A stretch of DNA of 64,000 bases from Flavobacteriales bacterium UBA3364 (GCA_002360495.1 DEQO01000115.1:1-64000); one strand, 5' to 3'. Counted from the stretch's first letter, positions 15,934 through 23,520 are shown. Notes: generated by a model from the letters alone, not told the origin. Made by a program: numbers and translations.

Positions 15934-16352
15934 GGGATATCGGTATAATAGAATTGCTGCCCGCACAACAGGCAGCTGTCGGTGTTCATGAGTTTGCCGG
16001 AGGGGAAGTCGCGCCGCATGGGCAAGACACCATCCCCGCAGCTGGGGCACTCGCTGCTGTGCGGTGAGTTGCCCACCCGCACCAGATCTGCGTGCCGCAC
16101 CTGCTTCACATGCAGGTCCCGGTTCATGCCGGCCTTGTCAAGCTCCAGTAGATGCGTCGGCGAGAAGAGCCACGTGTGGAACGCCCCATCGGTGGCATTC
16201 GCATCCACCTCTGTGTAGCCTTTGAGGCGGCCCGTGAACTTTGTCAGCGCCTTCACCTTGGTGGCTGTGAACCACTGTTCCGGATCGGTCAGCAGGATGA
16301 ACCGCTGCCCCACACGGAGCTCGCTGGCTTTGATGGTACAGGTGACGGTCAT
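15930..16352 (-). CDS. Hypothetical protein with C-terminal zinc ribbon (140 aa)
   Basis: The N-terminal half is beta-rich (MTVTCTIKASELRVGQRFIL, reminiscent of small SH3/PUA-type barrels). The C-terminal half holds two CxxC pairs (ECPSCGDG and SCLLCGQQFYY) forming a zinc ribbon. Overlaps both neighbours by 4 nt. Function unknown. Confidence 0.6.
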   Translation of the reverse strand: MTVTCTIKASELRVGQRFILLTDPEQWFTATKVKALTKFTGRLKGYTEVDANATDGAFHTWLFSPTHLLELDKAGMNRDLHVKQVRHADLVRVGNSPHSSECPSCGDGVLPMRRDFPSGKLMNTDSCLLCGQQFYYTDIP

Positions 16353-16921
16353 AGGTCTAGGGGTATGATGTGTTTCCGTTGCACGTTCTTCCCGGTCTTC
16401 GCGCACCAGTGCAACCCGTGCAACGGGCACACCTTCACGCCCTCCGCGTTCGCCGGGATCGTCGATAGGTCGTACCCGCGGTGCGGACAGATATGCCCCT
16501 TCAGCAACTCCTTGTCCCGGTACTCCTGGTGGAAGCGGAAGAAAGCCTTTGTGCGGCCTGCATTGGCGAACCCAACGACGTTGGTAACGCAACGCGCCGG
16601 GCGCCATTCCACTTTGCCATCGCTCCAGCGCATGGAGCTGTCGCGCTGCCCGATCACCACGATCCAGCTGTGCGCATTCTCGATCCCGATCCGCTTCATC
16701 ATGGCCTTGGACACGAAGCGCTCATCGAAGTGGAGGTGCTTGCGCAACACACCCAGCTCCGCATCATCATGCACCGCGCCCCGCACGGGCACCCAATTAC
16801 CTACGCGGGTGTCCGATGGGTAGGTGAGCTGGAACACATGCGGCACCAGGTACGTGCGCCCCACCACCGGCGGCGCCGTAAGCTCGTCGATGCGTAGGAG
16901 AGGGGTCTTTGCGCGGGGCAT
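16349..16921 (-). CDS. Rieske-like [2Fe-2S] motif protein (190 aa)
   Basis: Near residues 145-172 the sequence reads ICPHRGYDLSTIP and then VCPLHGLHWC: the spacing C-x-H ... C-x-x-H is that of the Rieske iron-sulfur cluster site of ferredoxin-like and oxygenase subunits. The N-terminal 140 residues do not resemble a dioxygenase catalytic domain that I recognise. A redox role is possible, but the same residues could bind zinc. The gene is embedded in phage-type orphans, overlapping the next gene by 4 nt. Confidence 0.6.
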   Translation of the reverse strand: MPRAKTPLLRIDELTAPPVVGRTYLVPHVFQLTYPSDTRVGNWVPVRGAVHDDAELGVLRKHLHFDERFVSKAMMKRIGIENAHSWIVVIGQRDSSMRWSDGKVEWRPARCVTNVVGFANAGRTKAFFRFHQEYRDKELLKGHICPHRGYDLSTIPANAEGVKVCPLHGLHWCAKTGKNVQRKHIIPLDL

Positions 16922-16949
16922 GGTATTTCAGGCTTGACGGTCGCTATGC

Positions 16950-17414
16950 TTAGAGCCAAATGGGTTCGTTATCGGGGAGCGCGTTCATGTTTTCCCCATA
17001 GAGCGTCACGAGATCGGAAGGGATAGTCCCACCAAACGCCTTCTTCAGATCGCCGATCGTGTACCCAACCACTCCACCAGATTGATTGATGAAGAGATCA
17101 ATTCCAATACGGATCGTCGCGCGGAAGGCATCAATGCCCTTTTTGCCGAACCCGAAGATGTTCTCGTGTTGAATGAGCTCGGACATGCGATCGCACATGG
17201 GCTGCGTGTACTCTTCGCCTCGTTCCTCAGCATTGTCCCAGTCTGCGCACCCTAGCATATTGAAGGGGTCGTTCGTAGTGCTGATGTCGACAGGAAATAG
17301 CTCGTCGATGCCGTGCAAGAGCCTGGACCGATAGGCGTTGTTCTTTGGAGCTTCCACATTGGAGATCCAGGCAATGCAGAACGTGCGGATTTTCAGGGCT
17401 TGCTCGGTGGTCAT
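16950..17414 (-). CDS. Hypothetical protein (154 aa)
   Basis: Starts MTTEQALKIRTFCIAWISNV. Mixed protein with an acidic middle (DWDNAEERGEEYTQPMCDRM) and no motif. The composition (more A/T-rich codons) is slightly unlike its neighbours. No family recognised. Confidence 0.55.
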   Translation of the reverse strand: MTTEQALKIRTFCIAWISNVEAPKNNAYRSRLLHGIDELFPVDISTTNDPFNMLGCADWDNAEERGEEYTQPMCDRMSELIQHENIFGFGKKGIDAFRATIRIGIDLFINQSGGVVGYTIGDLKKAFGGTIPSDLVTLYGENMNALPDNEPIWL

Positions 17415-17420
17415 GGTCGC

Positions 17421-17927
17421 CTAATTCCAATTGATGTTTCCCTCCTGCTTTACACACGCGCTGCACAGATCCTCTTCCACCCACCAGCACGCGCGTCCGG
17501 TACGCTCCACGCATCCGGAGCAATTGTCCTCCGTGCAACCGCACACCCGGCATACCTGTGGAGGGGCAGGAGTGAGGCCACCATCAAGCGTCAGCAGGAG
17601 CGTATCACCAACCGGCTCGTAGAGCGGCCGGTGATGCTTGCAACGCCCGTTCTTCCCGTTCAGCGGAGCATACGCATCGCACTGCTTCCCGCAGTTGTCC
17701 TTGCTCTCGCCAGCGAAGTAGAGCTCGCTGCAATAGAATTGGCCCGTGCCCTTTTCCGGTTTCGCCAGCAACAGGCGGCGCTGGGTCTCGTCGCCCTCAC
17801 GCATGCTGGCCAGGTGACGATCAATGGTCGTAGCGAACAATTCGTCCTCGCCACGGTCCCAATCAAGGGCCCTGAAATACACCGGCCCGCGCTTCACGGG
17901 CTTCTTTGCTTCTTGTGTAGTCGCCAT
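17421..17927 (-). CDS. Cys-rich protein with CRVCGC module (168 aa)
   Basis: Three clusters of cysteines: FYCSELYFAG...CGKQCDAY in the middle, and a C-terminal module CRVCGCTEDNCSGC followed by CWWVEEDLCSACV. The C-terminal module recurs in the ASCH protein at 15352-15933 and is common in phage proteins; it probably binds two zinc ions. No enzymatic domain seen. Confidence 0.6.
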   Translation of the reverse strand: MATTQEAKKPVKRGPVYFRALDWDRGEDELFATTIDRHLASMREGDETQRRLLLAKPEKGTGQFYCSELYFAGESKDNCGKQCDAYAPLNGKNGRCKHHRPLYEPVGDTLLLTLDGGLTPAPPQVCRVCGCTEDNCSGCVERTGRACWWVEEDLCSACVKQEGNINWN

Positions 17928-17933
17928 GATCGT

Positions 17934-18173
17934 CTATTTCTTGTGCCCAGCCCGCCACGCAGCGCGCTCAGCCTGTGAATACCGTTTACACACCTCCTGC
18001 TCTATCCACTTCATCGCCTCGAAATACTCCTCATCGTTCTCCTCCGGCACTTCGCTTTTCATCCGGTCCACCAGGTCCAGCAACCGCACGGCCAACGTCA
18101 GGCTCATCCGGATCCGCTTCCCGAAGTATCCCTTCGTGTGGAACTGCGCAAGGCCTTTGGCGAAGTCTCCCAT
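17934..18173 (-). CDS. Hypothetical helical protein (79 aa)
   Basis: Starts MGDFAKGLAQFHTKGYFGKR (a GTG one codon upstream is possible). Entirely helical, with an acidic stretch (SEVPEENDEEYFEAMKWIEQ) and a basic C-terminus. No family recognised. Confidence 0.55.
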   Translation of the reverse strand: MGDFAKGLAQFHTKGYFGKRIRMSLTLAVRLLDLVDRMKSEVPEENDEEYFEAMKWIEQEVCKRYSQAERAAWRAGHKK

Positions 18174-18176
18174 CAC

Positions 18177-18440
18177 TCAGGCGTATGGTGTTTTGAAGCC
18201 TTCCGGCAACTCCAAGGCTTGATCTCCGAGTTCGTTCATCACTTTGGCGCAATCGGCGCCATGCTTGCACAAGCCCCAACGGAAGCCGGATCGCACACAC
18301 AAGCGAAGTGCCCGGACCATTTGGAGGTCCTCCAACGTCTTCGGCTCCCAAGACCCGCCGAACACCGTCTCGTAGGCCTTTTTGAGAAGACGGCTTTCCT
18401 CGTTGTGAGTGAGGCCTGTGAGTTGTTCCAAGTCGTTCAT
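18177..18440 (-). CDS. Hypothetical helical protein (87 aa)
   Basis: Starts MNDLEQLTGLTHNEESRLLK. Contains CVRSGFRWGLCKHGADCAKV with three cysteines and a histidine, possibly metal-binding. Otherwise unrecognised. Confidence 0.55.
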   Translation of the reverse strand: MNDLEQLTGLTHNEESRLLKKAYETVFGGSWEPKTLEDLQMVRALRLCVRSGFRWGLCKHGADCAKVMNELGDQALELPEGFKTPYA

Positions 18441-18444
18441 CACA

Positions 18445-18807
18445 TCAAGCCTTATCCGTTCGTACCACCCTCACCGCCAACCCACGTTCCCGGCCGATCC
18501 GGATCATGTGCTCCGTGCCGCGGCTCTTCCCATCCCAGAAGGCGATCAACGCTTGGGCTTTATCGGCCATGGCTACGTTGCGCAGGTATCCCGCCCATTT
18601 CCCGTGTGCATCCCAATCGGCGGGCATCACCACCACGCCAAGGCCGCGTTCCCGGGCATAGCGTTCGCCCAGCTGGTCGGCCCCACGTGCACCACCACTG
18701 ATCACCACCGCATCGGGTCGGTTGGCCAGTAGGGTATCGCATCGCTCGCGTAGCAAATCGTAGTTGGTGAACGCTCGGCTTCCGGCAATGATCACGTGGT
18801 AGGGCAT
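18445..18807 (-). CDS. DUF2493 / YspA-like SLOG-fold protein (120 aa)
   Basis: Starts MPYHVIIAGSRAFTNYDLLR. The family signature is clear: VVISGGARGADQLGERYARE, PADWDAHGKWAGYLRNVAMA, and ALIAFWDGKSRGTEHMI. DUF2493 has a Rossmann-like SLOG fold related to DprA and to nucleotide sensors such as those in CBASS and Thoeris-type systems; its ligand is unknown. A longer start at 18894 would add a 29-residue hydrophobic leader (MKTQLRHLWFVIALGCCALR...), but an intracellular SLOG protein with a signal sequence is unlikely, and that stretch holds a hairpin. Confidence 0.85.
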   Translation of the reverse strand: MPYHVIIAGSRAFTNYDLLRERCDTLLANRPDAVVISGGARGADQLGERYARERGLGVVVMPADWDAHGKWAGYLRNVAMADKAQALIAFWDGKSRGTEHMIRIGRERGLAVRVVRTDKA

Positions 18808-18812
18808 GGGAT

Positions 18813-18850
18813 GGGGTGCTGTTGCACAAAGGCGAAGCGCACAGCACCCC
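18813..18850 (-). promoter_or_regulatory. Leader hairpin upstream of DUF2493 gene
   Basis: Perfect 10-bp inverted repeat GGGGTGCTGT / ACAGCACCCC with an 18-nt loop, 6 nt upstream of the DUF2493 start codon. It resembles the three start-codon hairpins in placement but not in loop sequence, so it is listed separately. Confidence 0.5.
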
Positions 18851-18895
18851 AGCGCAATGACAAACCACAGGTGGCGTAGTTGGGTCTTCATCACA

Positions 18896-19288
18896 TCAAG
18901 CCTTCACCTCAGCTTCCGGAACCCCGTTCACCAGCATCTGGAACTTCTCCTTCTTGCACACCGGGCACACACGGCGCTCGCTCTCGCCGTTCTTGATCTT
19001 CAACTTCTCCTTCTGCTGCCCGCTCCAATCACAGGTACCGTTGATGCACTTGTAGGTGATCAGCGGTCCTTCCAAGCCGATCCGGTGCAGGTCAGCATCG
19101 CCCACGCTGGACAGTAGGGTAGAACTGGCTACGCTCCGGTCCGTCAGCTTCATGTATTCCAGTTCCACCTTGGCGCTGTCCAGAAGCGTTTTGCCCAAGC
19201 CTGCGATCGCCTTGGCCGCTTCGGGTTGCATCTCCTTGCTACGCACCGCTTCGATCGCTGCGAACAGGTGGTCCTGCAGGTCGCTCAT
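18896..19288 (-). CDS. Phage protein with C-terminal zinc ribbon (130 aa)
   Basis: Starts MSDLQDHLFAAIEAVRSKEM, a conserved opening among small phage proteins (MsdL..hLF..iEal), followed by AKAIAGLGKTLLDSAKVELE. The C-terminal half has NGTCDWSG and RRVCPVCKKEK, a probable zinc ribbon. The start sits 1 nt from the upstream HNH stop. Function unknown. Confidence 0.65.
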   Translation of the reverse strand: MSDLQDHLFAAIEAVRSKEMQPEAAKAIAGLGKTLLDSAKVELEYMKLTDRSVASSTLLSSVGDADLHRIGLEGPLITYKCINGTCDWSGQQKEKLKIKNGESERRVCPVCKKEKFQMLVNGVPEAEVKA

Positions 19289-19289
19289 C

Positions 19290-20087
19290 TTATTCCTCGC
19301 CATGTTGCTCGCGTATTGCTTTGTTCAACCTGCCCAGGAGCCGCATCACGTTGCGGATCTCGGGCGGATAGTTCATGATCGATGTGCGGGCAAATCGTTC
19401 CGCCTTGGTGATCTGTTCCAGGTTCTCCAGCACACAGTTGCCCTGGTTGCCGTCTTTGAAGGCGATCACATGGCCCTTCTTCACCGGGCCGTGGGCATCC
19501 TCCCATAGCTTGCGGTGGAGGTGCACCATCTTGCCCAGCTTCACCCGGATGAAGAAGTACTGGCGTCCATCGGTATCGCGCCGCACGCTCACATAGCCGT
19601 CGTACTTGGTGTTGTGTGGCAGCTGGCCCTTCTTGAACATGGTGGGCTTTGCGGCAGCGTACCGCTCTGCCGTCATCTTCTTCCCCTTGCTCCACGGCAC
19701 GATCCCTTTCTTGAAGCGGGTAGCGGCACCACGGCCATCACCCTTGCGCAACCGGCCGCTCTTGGGGCTGTTCAGGAAAGCCTCGCTCTTCTTCAGGCCC
19801 AGCTTTCGGGCATAGTGGTTGATGGCGATCGTGCTACGCCCGAGCAATGCAGCCAGTTCTTTCGCTGGTGTATCCGGGTAGCGCTTGATCAAGAGCCGCT
19901 TGTCCTTCGCCGTGAATACACGCCACAGCAAGTGGGCGGGGTCCCGCTTCACCTTGTGCCGGTGCACGAGGTTCTTCACCCGGTGCTTCGAAACGCGCAG
20001 GTTCGCAGCAACAGCGCTCGCACCCAGCTTGGGATAGTCGCGCAGGACGATCGCCTTCTGTTTGGCCGTAAGGGGTTTGCCCACCAT
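19290..20087 (-). CDS. HNH endonuclease with N-terminal helix-turn-helix repeats (265 aa)
   Basis: The C-terminal half holds an HNH core: GKMVHLHRKLWEDAHGP (first His), GHVIAFKDGNQGNCVLENLE (Asn/His region). Upstream are basic motifs FKKGIVPWSKGKKM and PTMFKKGQLPHNTKY, also present in the second HNH protein at 29955-30842. The N-terminal 100 residues form two helix-turn-helix-like units (KAIVLRDYPKLGASAVAANL; LLIKRYPDTPAKELAALLGR). It is likely a homing or intron-less mobile endonuclease of the phage type. Confidence 0.8.
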   Translation of the reverse strand: MVGKPLTAKQKAIVLRDYPKLGASAVAANLRVSKHRVKNLVHRHKVKRDPAHLLWRVFTAKDKRLLIKRYPDTPAKELAALLGRSTIAINHYARKLGLKKSEAFLNSPKSGRLRKGDGRGAATRFKKGIVPWSKGKKMTAERYAAAKPTMFKKGQLPHNTKYDGYVSVRRDTDGRQYFFIRVKLGKMVHLHRKLWEDAHGPVKKGHVIAFKDGNQGNCVLENLEQITKAERFARTSIMNYPPEIRNVMRLLGRLNKAIREQHGEE

Positions 20088-20494
20088 CAGTCCTGCGGTG
20101 TTTTGATCGGGCGGCTCAACGCCGACAGCAGTTCGTGCGCACCCAGTTGCGGACGCACCAAGGGTCCGGTCGGCTTCTCGCGCCGTTTCGGCTTCGCATC
20201 GCACCGGTGCGCACGTAAGCCACGCTCGGTAAAGCCTGTGCGTTCACAGCACGGGCAGGCGTAGAGCGGATCGTCGATCGTGGTCCACGTCCGCTTCAAC
20301 TTCATGATCTCCGCCGCGATCCCCTTGAACGGCGCGAACGCCCGCTTCTCGATCAGCTGCACGAACTCGTACAACAGGTCCTGCTCCAGGGAATCGGCCT
20401 TCTCCGGATCGGTGGGCCGCAAAGCCACGATCTCGTCCCGCCGTTCACGGATCGCATTCAACGTCTTGGTCGCTTCCTCGATGAACATCTTCAC
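20087..20494 (-). CDS. Hypothetical protein with zinc finger (135 aa)
   Basis: Helical N-terminal half (IEEATKTLNAIRERRDEIVA), then a C2H2-like finger LYACPCCERTGFTERGLRAH with another H-R-C, and a basic proline-rich C-terminus. A start at the second Met (20488) is possible. Overlaps the HNH gene by 1 nt. Confidence 0.6.
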   Translation of the reverse strand: MKMFIEEATKTLNAIRERRDEIVALRPTDPEKADSLEQDLLYEFVQLIEKRAFAPFKGIAAEIMKLKRTWTTIDDPLYACPCCERTGFTERGLRAHRCDAKPKRREKPTGPLVRPQLGAHELLSALSRPIKTPQD

Positions 20495-20504
20495 TTGTGT
20501 TTGC

Positions 20505-20565
20505 CGGGGCTAGCTGCGTGCGTGCCCTCGCCACGCGAAGGGGCACCATGCAGCGCGGTGGCAGT
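20505..20565. repeat. Dispersed palindrome family B, copy 1
   Basis: Contains TTTGCCGGGGCTAGCTGCGT followed by GTGCCC ... GGGCAC and GCAGC/GCTGC arms, able to form a two-step hairpin. Related copies lie at 21380-21435, 25033-25090 and 32516-32570. It fills the 94-nt gap 20495-20588. Its first bases (TTTGCC) match the loop of the start-codon hairpins. Confidence 0.75.
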
Positions 20566-20588
20566 CGGGTATGTGACCTTCCTTCCCA

Positions 20589-20870
20589 TCACGCAACACG
20601 TTCGAGCAGAACATACTTTGCACGCGTCTGGATCCGGAACTGCAGGTGTGCACGTTCCTTGGCGTAGTTCTTCGTCTTCCAAGCAATGGCAGCGCTCTGG
20701 ACCCGCGCGCCTGAATGCCCGACACTCTCACCATCAGTTCGCGGACAACGCATCTGGTCGCCCACTTCCAGGTCGCCGAACCCATAGCTCCATCGACCGT
20801 TCTTGCCAAGATCAGGCTCAATGAAGTCGGGCTTCACGACAAGGTCTGGTAGGGGTTTCTTCTTCGCCAT
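20589..20870 (-). CDS. Hypothetical protein (93 aa)
   Basis: Starts MAKKKPLPDLVVKPDFIEPD at an ATG overlapping the previous stop (TGATG). Basic, mostly extended N-terminus and a C-terminal strand-rich part. The final residues adjoin a family B repeat. No family recognised. Confidence 0.5.
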   Translation of the reverse strand: MAKKKPLPDLVVKPDFIEPDLGKNGRWSYGFGDLEVGDQMRCPRTDGESVGHSGARVQSAAIAWKTKNYAKERAHLQFRIQTRAKYVLLERVA

Positions 20871-21127
20871 CACTTCTTCCTGGCTACGAACACCCGTTTC
20901 TCGAACGACATCACCTTCACACCGGCCACCTCGATGGTCACGACCTTATCCGCCCGTTCAACACGGGCAGTGTTGTACCAGCCTTTTTCCATGACCCGGT
21001 CGATCAGGGTGCGCTCGAAGCGGTCAATGGTGCTCCACGTGCTGATCTCCACGTAGCGCTTCATGTCTTCGGCCAGCTCGCGCACGAGCGGGTCCGAATG
21101 CTGGAATATGGTGGCTGCGATCTTCAT
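20870..21127 (-). CDS. Hypothetical protein (85 aa)
   Basis: Starts MKIAATIFQHSDPLVRELAE; start and stop each overlap a neighbour by a few nt. Helical first half, beta second half (DKVVTIEVAGVKVMSFEKRV). No family recognised. Confidence 0.55.
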   Translation of the reverse strand: MKIAATIFQHSDPLVRELAEDMKRYVEISTWSTIDRFERTLIDRVMEKGWYNTARVERADKVVTIEVAGVKVMSFEKRVFVARKK

Positions 21128-21369
21128 CAGTTCTCGATCGGTGTGAACGACGCCAGCGGCGCCCCGTTGACCTTCACCCAGACTTGCGTCCCTTCCAGGG
21201 TCACCGCCGTACCATCGGGGCAGTTGTCCGGGAACAGGTCGTGGATGATCTGTTCCTGCAGGTCTTTGGGTGAGTCGAACTCCAGGAGCTCCACGCCGCC
21301 CACCAGTTGGTCGGCCAGGGTGCGCAGGGCAGTGTCGTTGGTGGTATGTCGGATGCCGCTGAACTTCAT
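21127..21369 (-). CDS. Hypothetical protein (80 aa)
   Basis: Starts MKFSGIRHTTNDTALRTLAD. A helical segment then short strands (GTAVTLEGTQVWVKVNGAPL). No family recognised. Confidence 0.55.
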   Translation of the reverse strand: MKFSGIRHTTNDTALRTLADQLVGGVELLEFDSPKDLQEQIIHDLFPDNCPDGTAVTLEGTQVWVKVNGAPLASFTPIEN

Positions 21370-21725
21370 CGGTCGGTTCGTTTGCCGGGGCCAGCTGCGT
21401 GCGTGCCCTCGCCATGCGAAAGGGCACCATGCTGCGGGACTTGCGTGCGTTCAAAGGCGACAAGCCGTTCCACGTAACTATCCATATCCGTGTACAGCGT
21501 GAAGGCCGGGATGCGCGCTTTGTCTGCCTCCGAGATCTCGAAGTGGATGGCGTGTTCGTAGATGCCCCACCACATTTCCTGCGCGGTGCCGATCGAAAGA
21601 GTATCACGGCGGAAGTACTTGTCCTGTACCTGCACATAGTTCCGCGCCCGCTTCGGCACCAACGCCGGGTTCGGGAACCCGCAGAAAGGCTTCGGGCGTG
21701 TGGTATGGAACAGGTCGAATTGCAT
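21366..21725 (-). CDS. Hypothetical protein with repeat-encoded C-terminus (119 aa)
   Basis: Starts MQFDLFHTTRPKPFCGFPNP. The last about 20 residues (HGALSHGEGTHAAGPGKRT) are translated from a family B palindrome; nearly the same peptide (HGAPSPSEGTHAAGPGK) ends the protein at 25016-25357. The original stop was therefore probably lost by insertion of the repeat near the 3-prime end. Function unknown. Confidence 0.6.
   Translation of the reverse strand: MQFDLFHTTRPKPFCGFPNPALVPKRARNYVQVQDKYFRRDTLSIGTAQEMWWGIYEHAIHFEISEADKARIPAFTLYTDMDSYVERLVAFERTQVPQHGALSHGEGTHAAGPGKRTDR
21380..21435. repeat. Dispersed palindrome family B, copy 2 (in frame)
   Basis: Begins TTTGCCGGGGCCAGCTGCGT, then GTGCCC ... 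GGGCAC arms. It lies inside the 3-prime end of the gene 21366-21725 and is read in frame. Confidence 0.75.
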
Positions 21726-21982
21726 CACTTGCGCAGTTGCTTCAACTTCTTCGCCGCCATACCACTGGTGATGTAGGAGCCCGCTGCCTTCTTCGCCTTC
21801 TCAAGGGACCCACAGGTCCCGTTGGCGATGTCCGCTGCAGGAAAGCGTTGCGTGGCTTTCGTCGTGATGCACCATCGGTAGCTCACGCCCAGGTCGGTAG
21901 TGGTCACCAACAGATCGAAATCGTTCCGATCCGTGAACCAGATCGGTCGACCGTCCATCCTGCTCCATGCCATCCGTGCCAT
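21725..21982 (-). CDS. Hypothetical protein (85 aa)
   Basis: Starts MARMAWSRMDGRPIWFTDRN. A beta-rich first half (FDLLVTTTDLGVSYRWCITT) and a lysine-rich helical end (EKAKKAAGSYITSGMAAKKL). No family recognised. Confidence 0.55.
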   Translation of the reverse strand: MARMAWSRMDGRPIWFTDRNDFDLLVTTTDLGVSYRWCITTKATQRFPAADIANGTCGSLEKAKKAAGSYITSGMAAKKLKQLRK

Positions 21983-22191
21983 CACTTGTACTTCTTGCGG
22001 ATCTTCAACTTCAGTTCCACCAGCCGGTCGATGAATTCGTTGATCTGGTTCTCTGCTACAGCGGCCGCTTCCTTCTTGCTGTGGCTCTCCCCATCGTCAT
22101 AGTCCAGGCTCTCCACGTCGTCTCCAAAGCCGCACACCTCTTGATGCACATCGCCCAGCGCGTCCAGTATGTGGTTCTTGCGCACGCCCAT
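21982..22191 (-). CDS. Hypothetical acidic helical protein (69 aa)
   Basis: Starts MGVRKNHILDALGDVHQEVC. Acidic centre (DDVESLDYDDGESHSKKEAA) and a basic tail (KLKIRKKYK). No family recognised. Confidence 0.5.
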   Translation of the reverse strand: MGVRKNHILDALGDVHQEVCGFGDDVESLDYDDGESHSKKEAAAVAENQINEFIDRLVELKLKIRKKYK

Positions 22192-22193
22192 GA

Positions 22194-22415
22194 CTACGCC
22201 CCGCTGGTATCGTGCACGTTGATGATCAGCCCCTCATCCAGCGTAAGCCGCTCACCGCGCTTCAACGACCCATCGCGCACGCGGCGGTCGTAGGTCATGG
22301 TCATCACGCGGTCGCTAGCGCTACCGGGGTATGCGAGCTGCACGATCTGCTCGTAGCTCAATTCCGAGGCTTCCACCTCGATCTCGTTGCCGTTCAGTGT
22401 GATGGTCTTTTTCAT
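22194..22415 (-). CDS. Ubiquitin-like beta-grasp protein, multiubiquitin type (73 aa)
   Basis: One complete multiubiquitin-type unit: MKKTITLNGNEIEVEASELS (two strands), then YEQIVQLAYPG (helix start), MTMTYDRRV (strand), DGSLKRGERLTLDEGLIINV (closing strands) and a VHDTSGA end. Bacterial multiubiquitin proteins have one or more such repeats and usually sit beside E1/E2/JAB-type genes. Here there is a single repeat without a terminal Gly-Gly, and no E1 or E2 in the window. It may be a captured beta-grasp fold with another job, or a substrate/decoy for a host conjugation system. Confidence 0.7.
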   Translation of the reverse strand: MKKTITLNGNEIEVEASELSYEQIVQLAYPGSASDRVMTMTYDRRVRDGSLKRGERLTLDEGLIINVHDTSGA

Positions 22416-22418
22416 GGT

Positions 22419-22691
22419 TCAAATGATGATCTCTTCAATGGTGATCTGCTGGCCATCCCAGCTCAGCGTAACGGGTTGCTCTGCGATCAGCAACATCAGC
22501 TTGCGCAGGGCAACAGCCTTGGGTTGTGGTAGGTCGAAATCCTCGAAATCGCGCACCAACCCACCGCAGGGTTTCTCGCTCACAGCAAAGCCCAGCTCGC
22601 CGGCCGTGCGCCGGAACCGGTAACCACCGGTGCAACCCGCCCGGCCGAGGGCGAAGGCAAGGTTCGTGGAGCTGACAATGATGCGGCACAT
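22419..22691 (-). CDS. Hypothetical protein (90 aa)
   Basis: Starts MCRIIVSSTNLAFALGRAGC. The C-terminal half (LMLLIAEQPVTLSWDGQQIT) has alternating strands. It lies 3 nt upstream of the ubiquitin-like gene and is likely co-translated with it; a functional link is not shown. Confidence 0.5.
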   Translation of the reverse strand: MCRIIVSSTNLAFALGRAGCTGGYRFRRTAGELGFAVSEKPCGGLVRDFEDFDLPQPKAVALRKLMLLIAEQPVTLSWDGQQITIEEIII

Positions 22692-22693
22692 GG

Positions 22694-22927
22694 TCAGGAC
22701 ATTTCCTCGGTTTGGAACGGCTCCAGGAAGTCGTCCGCATCGCGCGTCACCATCACGTGCACCTGGTAGTGCTGCTCAAGCTTCTTGTCGTAGTACTCGA
22801 AGGCCATTTCGCGAACGTGCTTCAGTTCCGTGTTTGCCGAAATGGCGGGTATCAGATCGCGCGCGGAAACTTCAAGCAGATCCAGTTCGGTCTGCCTCAG
22901 CTTTGGTAAGCGGTTGGGATTGGCCAT
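22694..22927 (-). CDS. Hypothetical protein (77 aa)
   Basis: Starts MANPNRLPKLRQTELDLLEV. Helical, with a final beta-like segment (YQVHVMVTRDADDFLEPFQ). No family recognised. Confidence 0.55.
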   Translation of the reverse strand: MANPNRLPKLRQTELDLLEVSARDLIPAISANTELKHVREMAFEYYDKKLEQHYQVHVMVTRDADDFLEPFQTEEMS

Positions 22928-22937
22928 TGTTCTTTGT

Positions 22938-23036
22938 TCAGCAGGCGTTGTGGGATACGAGCACGATCAGGGCGATCACATAACCGATGTTGCGCATGAG
23001 GTAGGCGAATGGATCTGTGGGCTTGCGGGTGGCCAT
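22938..23036 (-). CDS. Tiny membrane protein (32 aa)
   Basis: Short frame MATRKPTDPFAYLMRNIGYV followed by IALIVLVSHNAC: one membrane segment after a polar, basic start. It fits exactly between two genes (2 nt after the upstream stop, 10 nt before the next start), which is the main reason to accept it. Confidence 0.5.
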   Translation of the reverse strand: MATRKPTDPFAYLMRNIGYVIALIVLVSHNAC

Positions 23037-23038
23037 GG

Positions 23039-23518
23039 TCACTTCTTCTTGGCTGCACCCTTCTTGTTCGCCATCCGCACCGCATCAGCGAACTCCGCTT
23101 CGGCGCGCTCCTCCATCAGCTTCACCAGCTCATCGAGGCTCTCGGCATACACGAACTCCACGGTGGAGATGAATCCGCTCACACCCCAGCCCACCGGCTT
23201 GCCGTTCTTGAACCGGAAAGAGTGGAAGTCCGGGATCTGGATCATGGCCAGGAAGCCCAGCCGGTCGCTATCAGCCAAGGCTGTGGCCAGCTGCTCGCCG
23301 TCATCCCAGTTATCCGTATCGGTGATGTCGTTCTCCAGCCCAGGAAAGGTCTTCAACACACGTTTCCCAGGATTGCTGCAATTGATGATGTCCTCACACA
23401 GATCGATCGCATCGCGGTTGATCACCTGCGCCGCCAGCCACACCAACTTATCGATGTAGGGGCTGCCCTTGATCTCAGCGATCCGGGCCGCCAGTGTCTT
23501 GTTGATCTCTGCTGACAT
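23039..23518 (-). CDS. Hypothetical protein (159 aa)
   Basis: Starts MSAEINKTLAARIAEIKGSP. Mixed alpha/beta with a conserved-looking core PDFHSFRFKNGKPVGWGVSG and a lysine-rich C-terminus. No family recognised. Confidence 0.6.
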   Translation of the reverse strand: MSAEINKTLAARIAEIKGSPYIDKLVWLAAQVINRDAIDLCEDIINCSNPGKRVLKTFPGLENDITDTDNWDDGEQLATALADSDRLGFLAMIQIPDFHSFRFKNGKPVGWGVSGFISTVEFVYAESLDELVKLMEERAEAEFADAVRMANKKGAAKKK

Positions 23519-23520
23519 GG

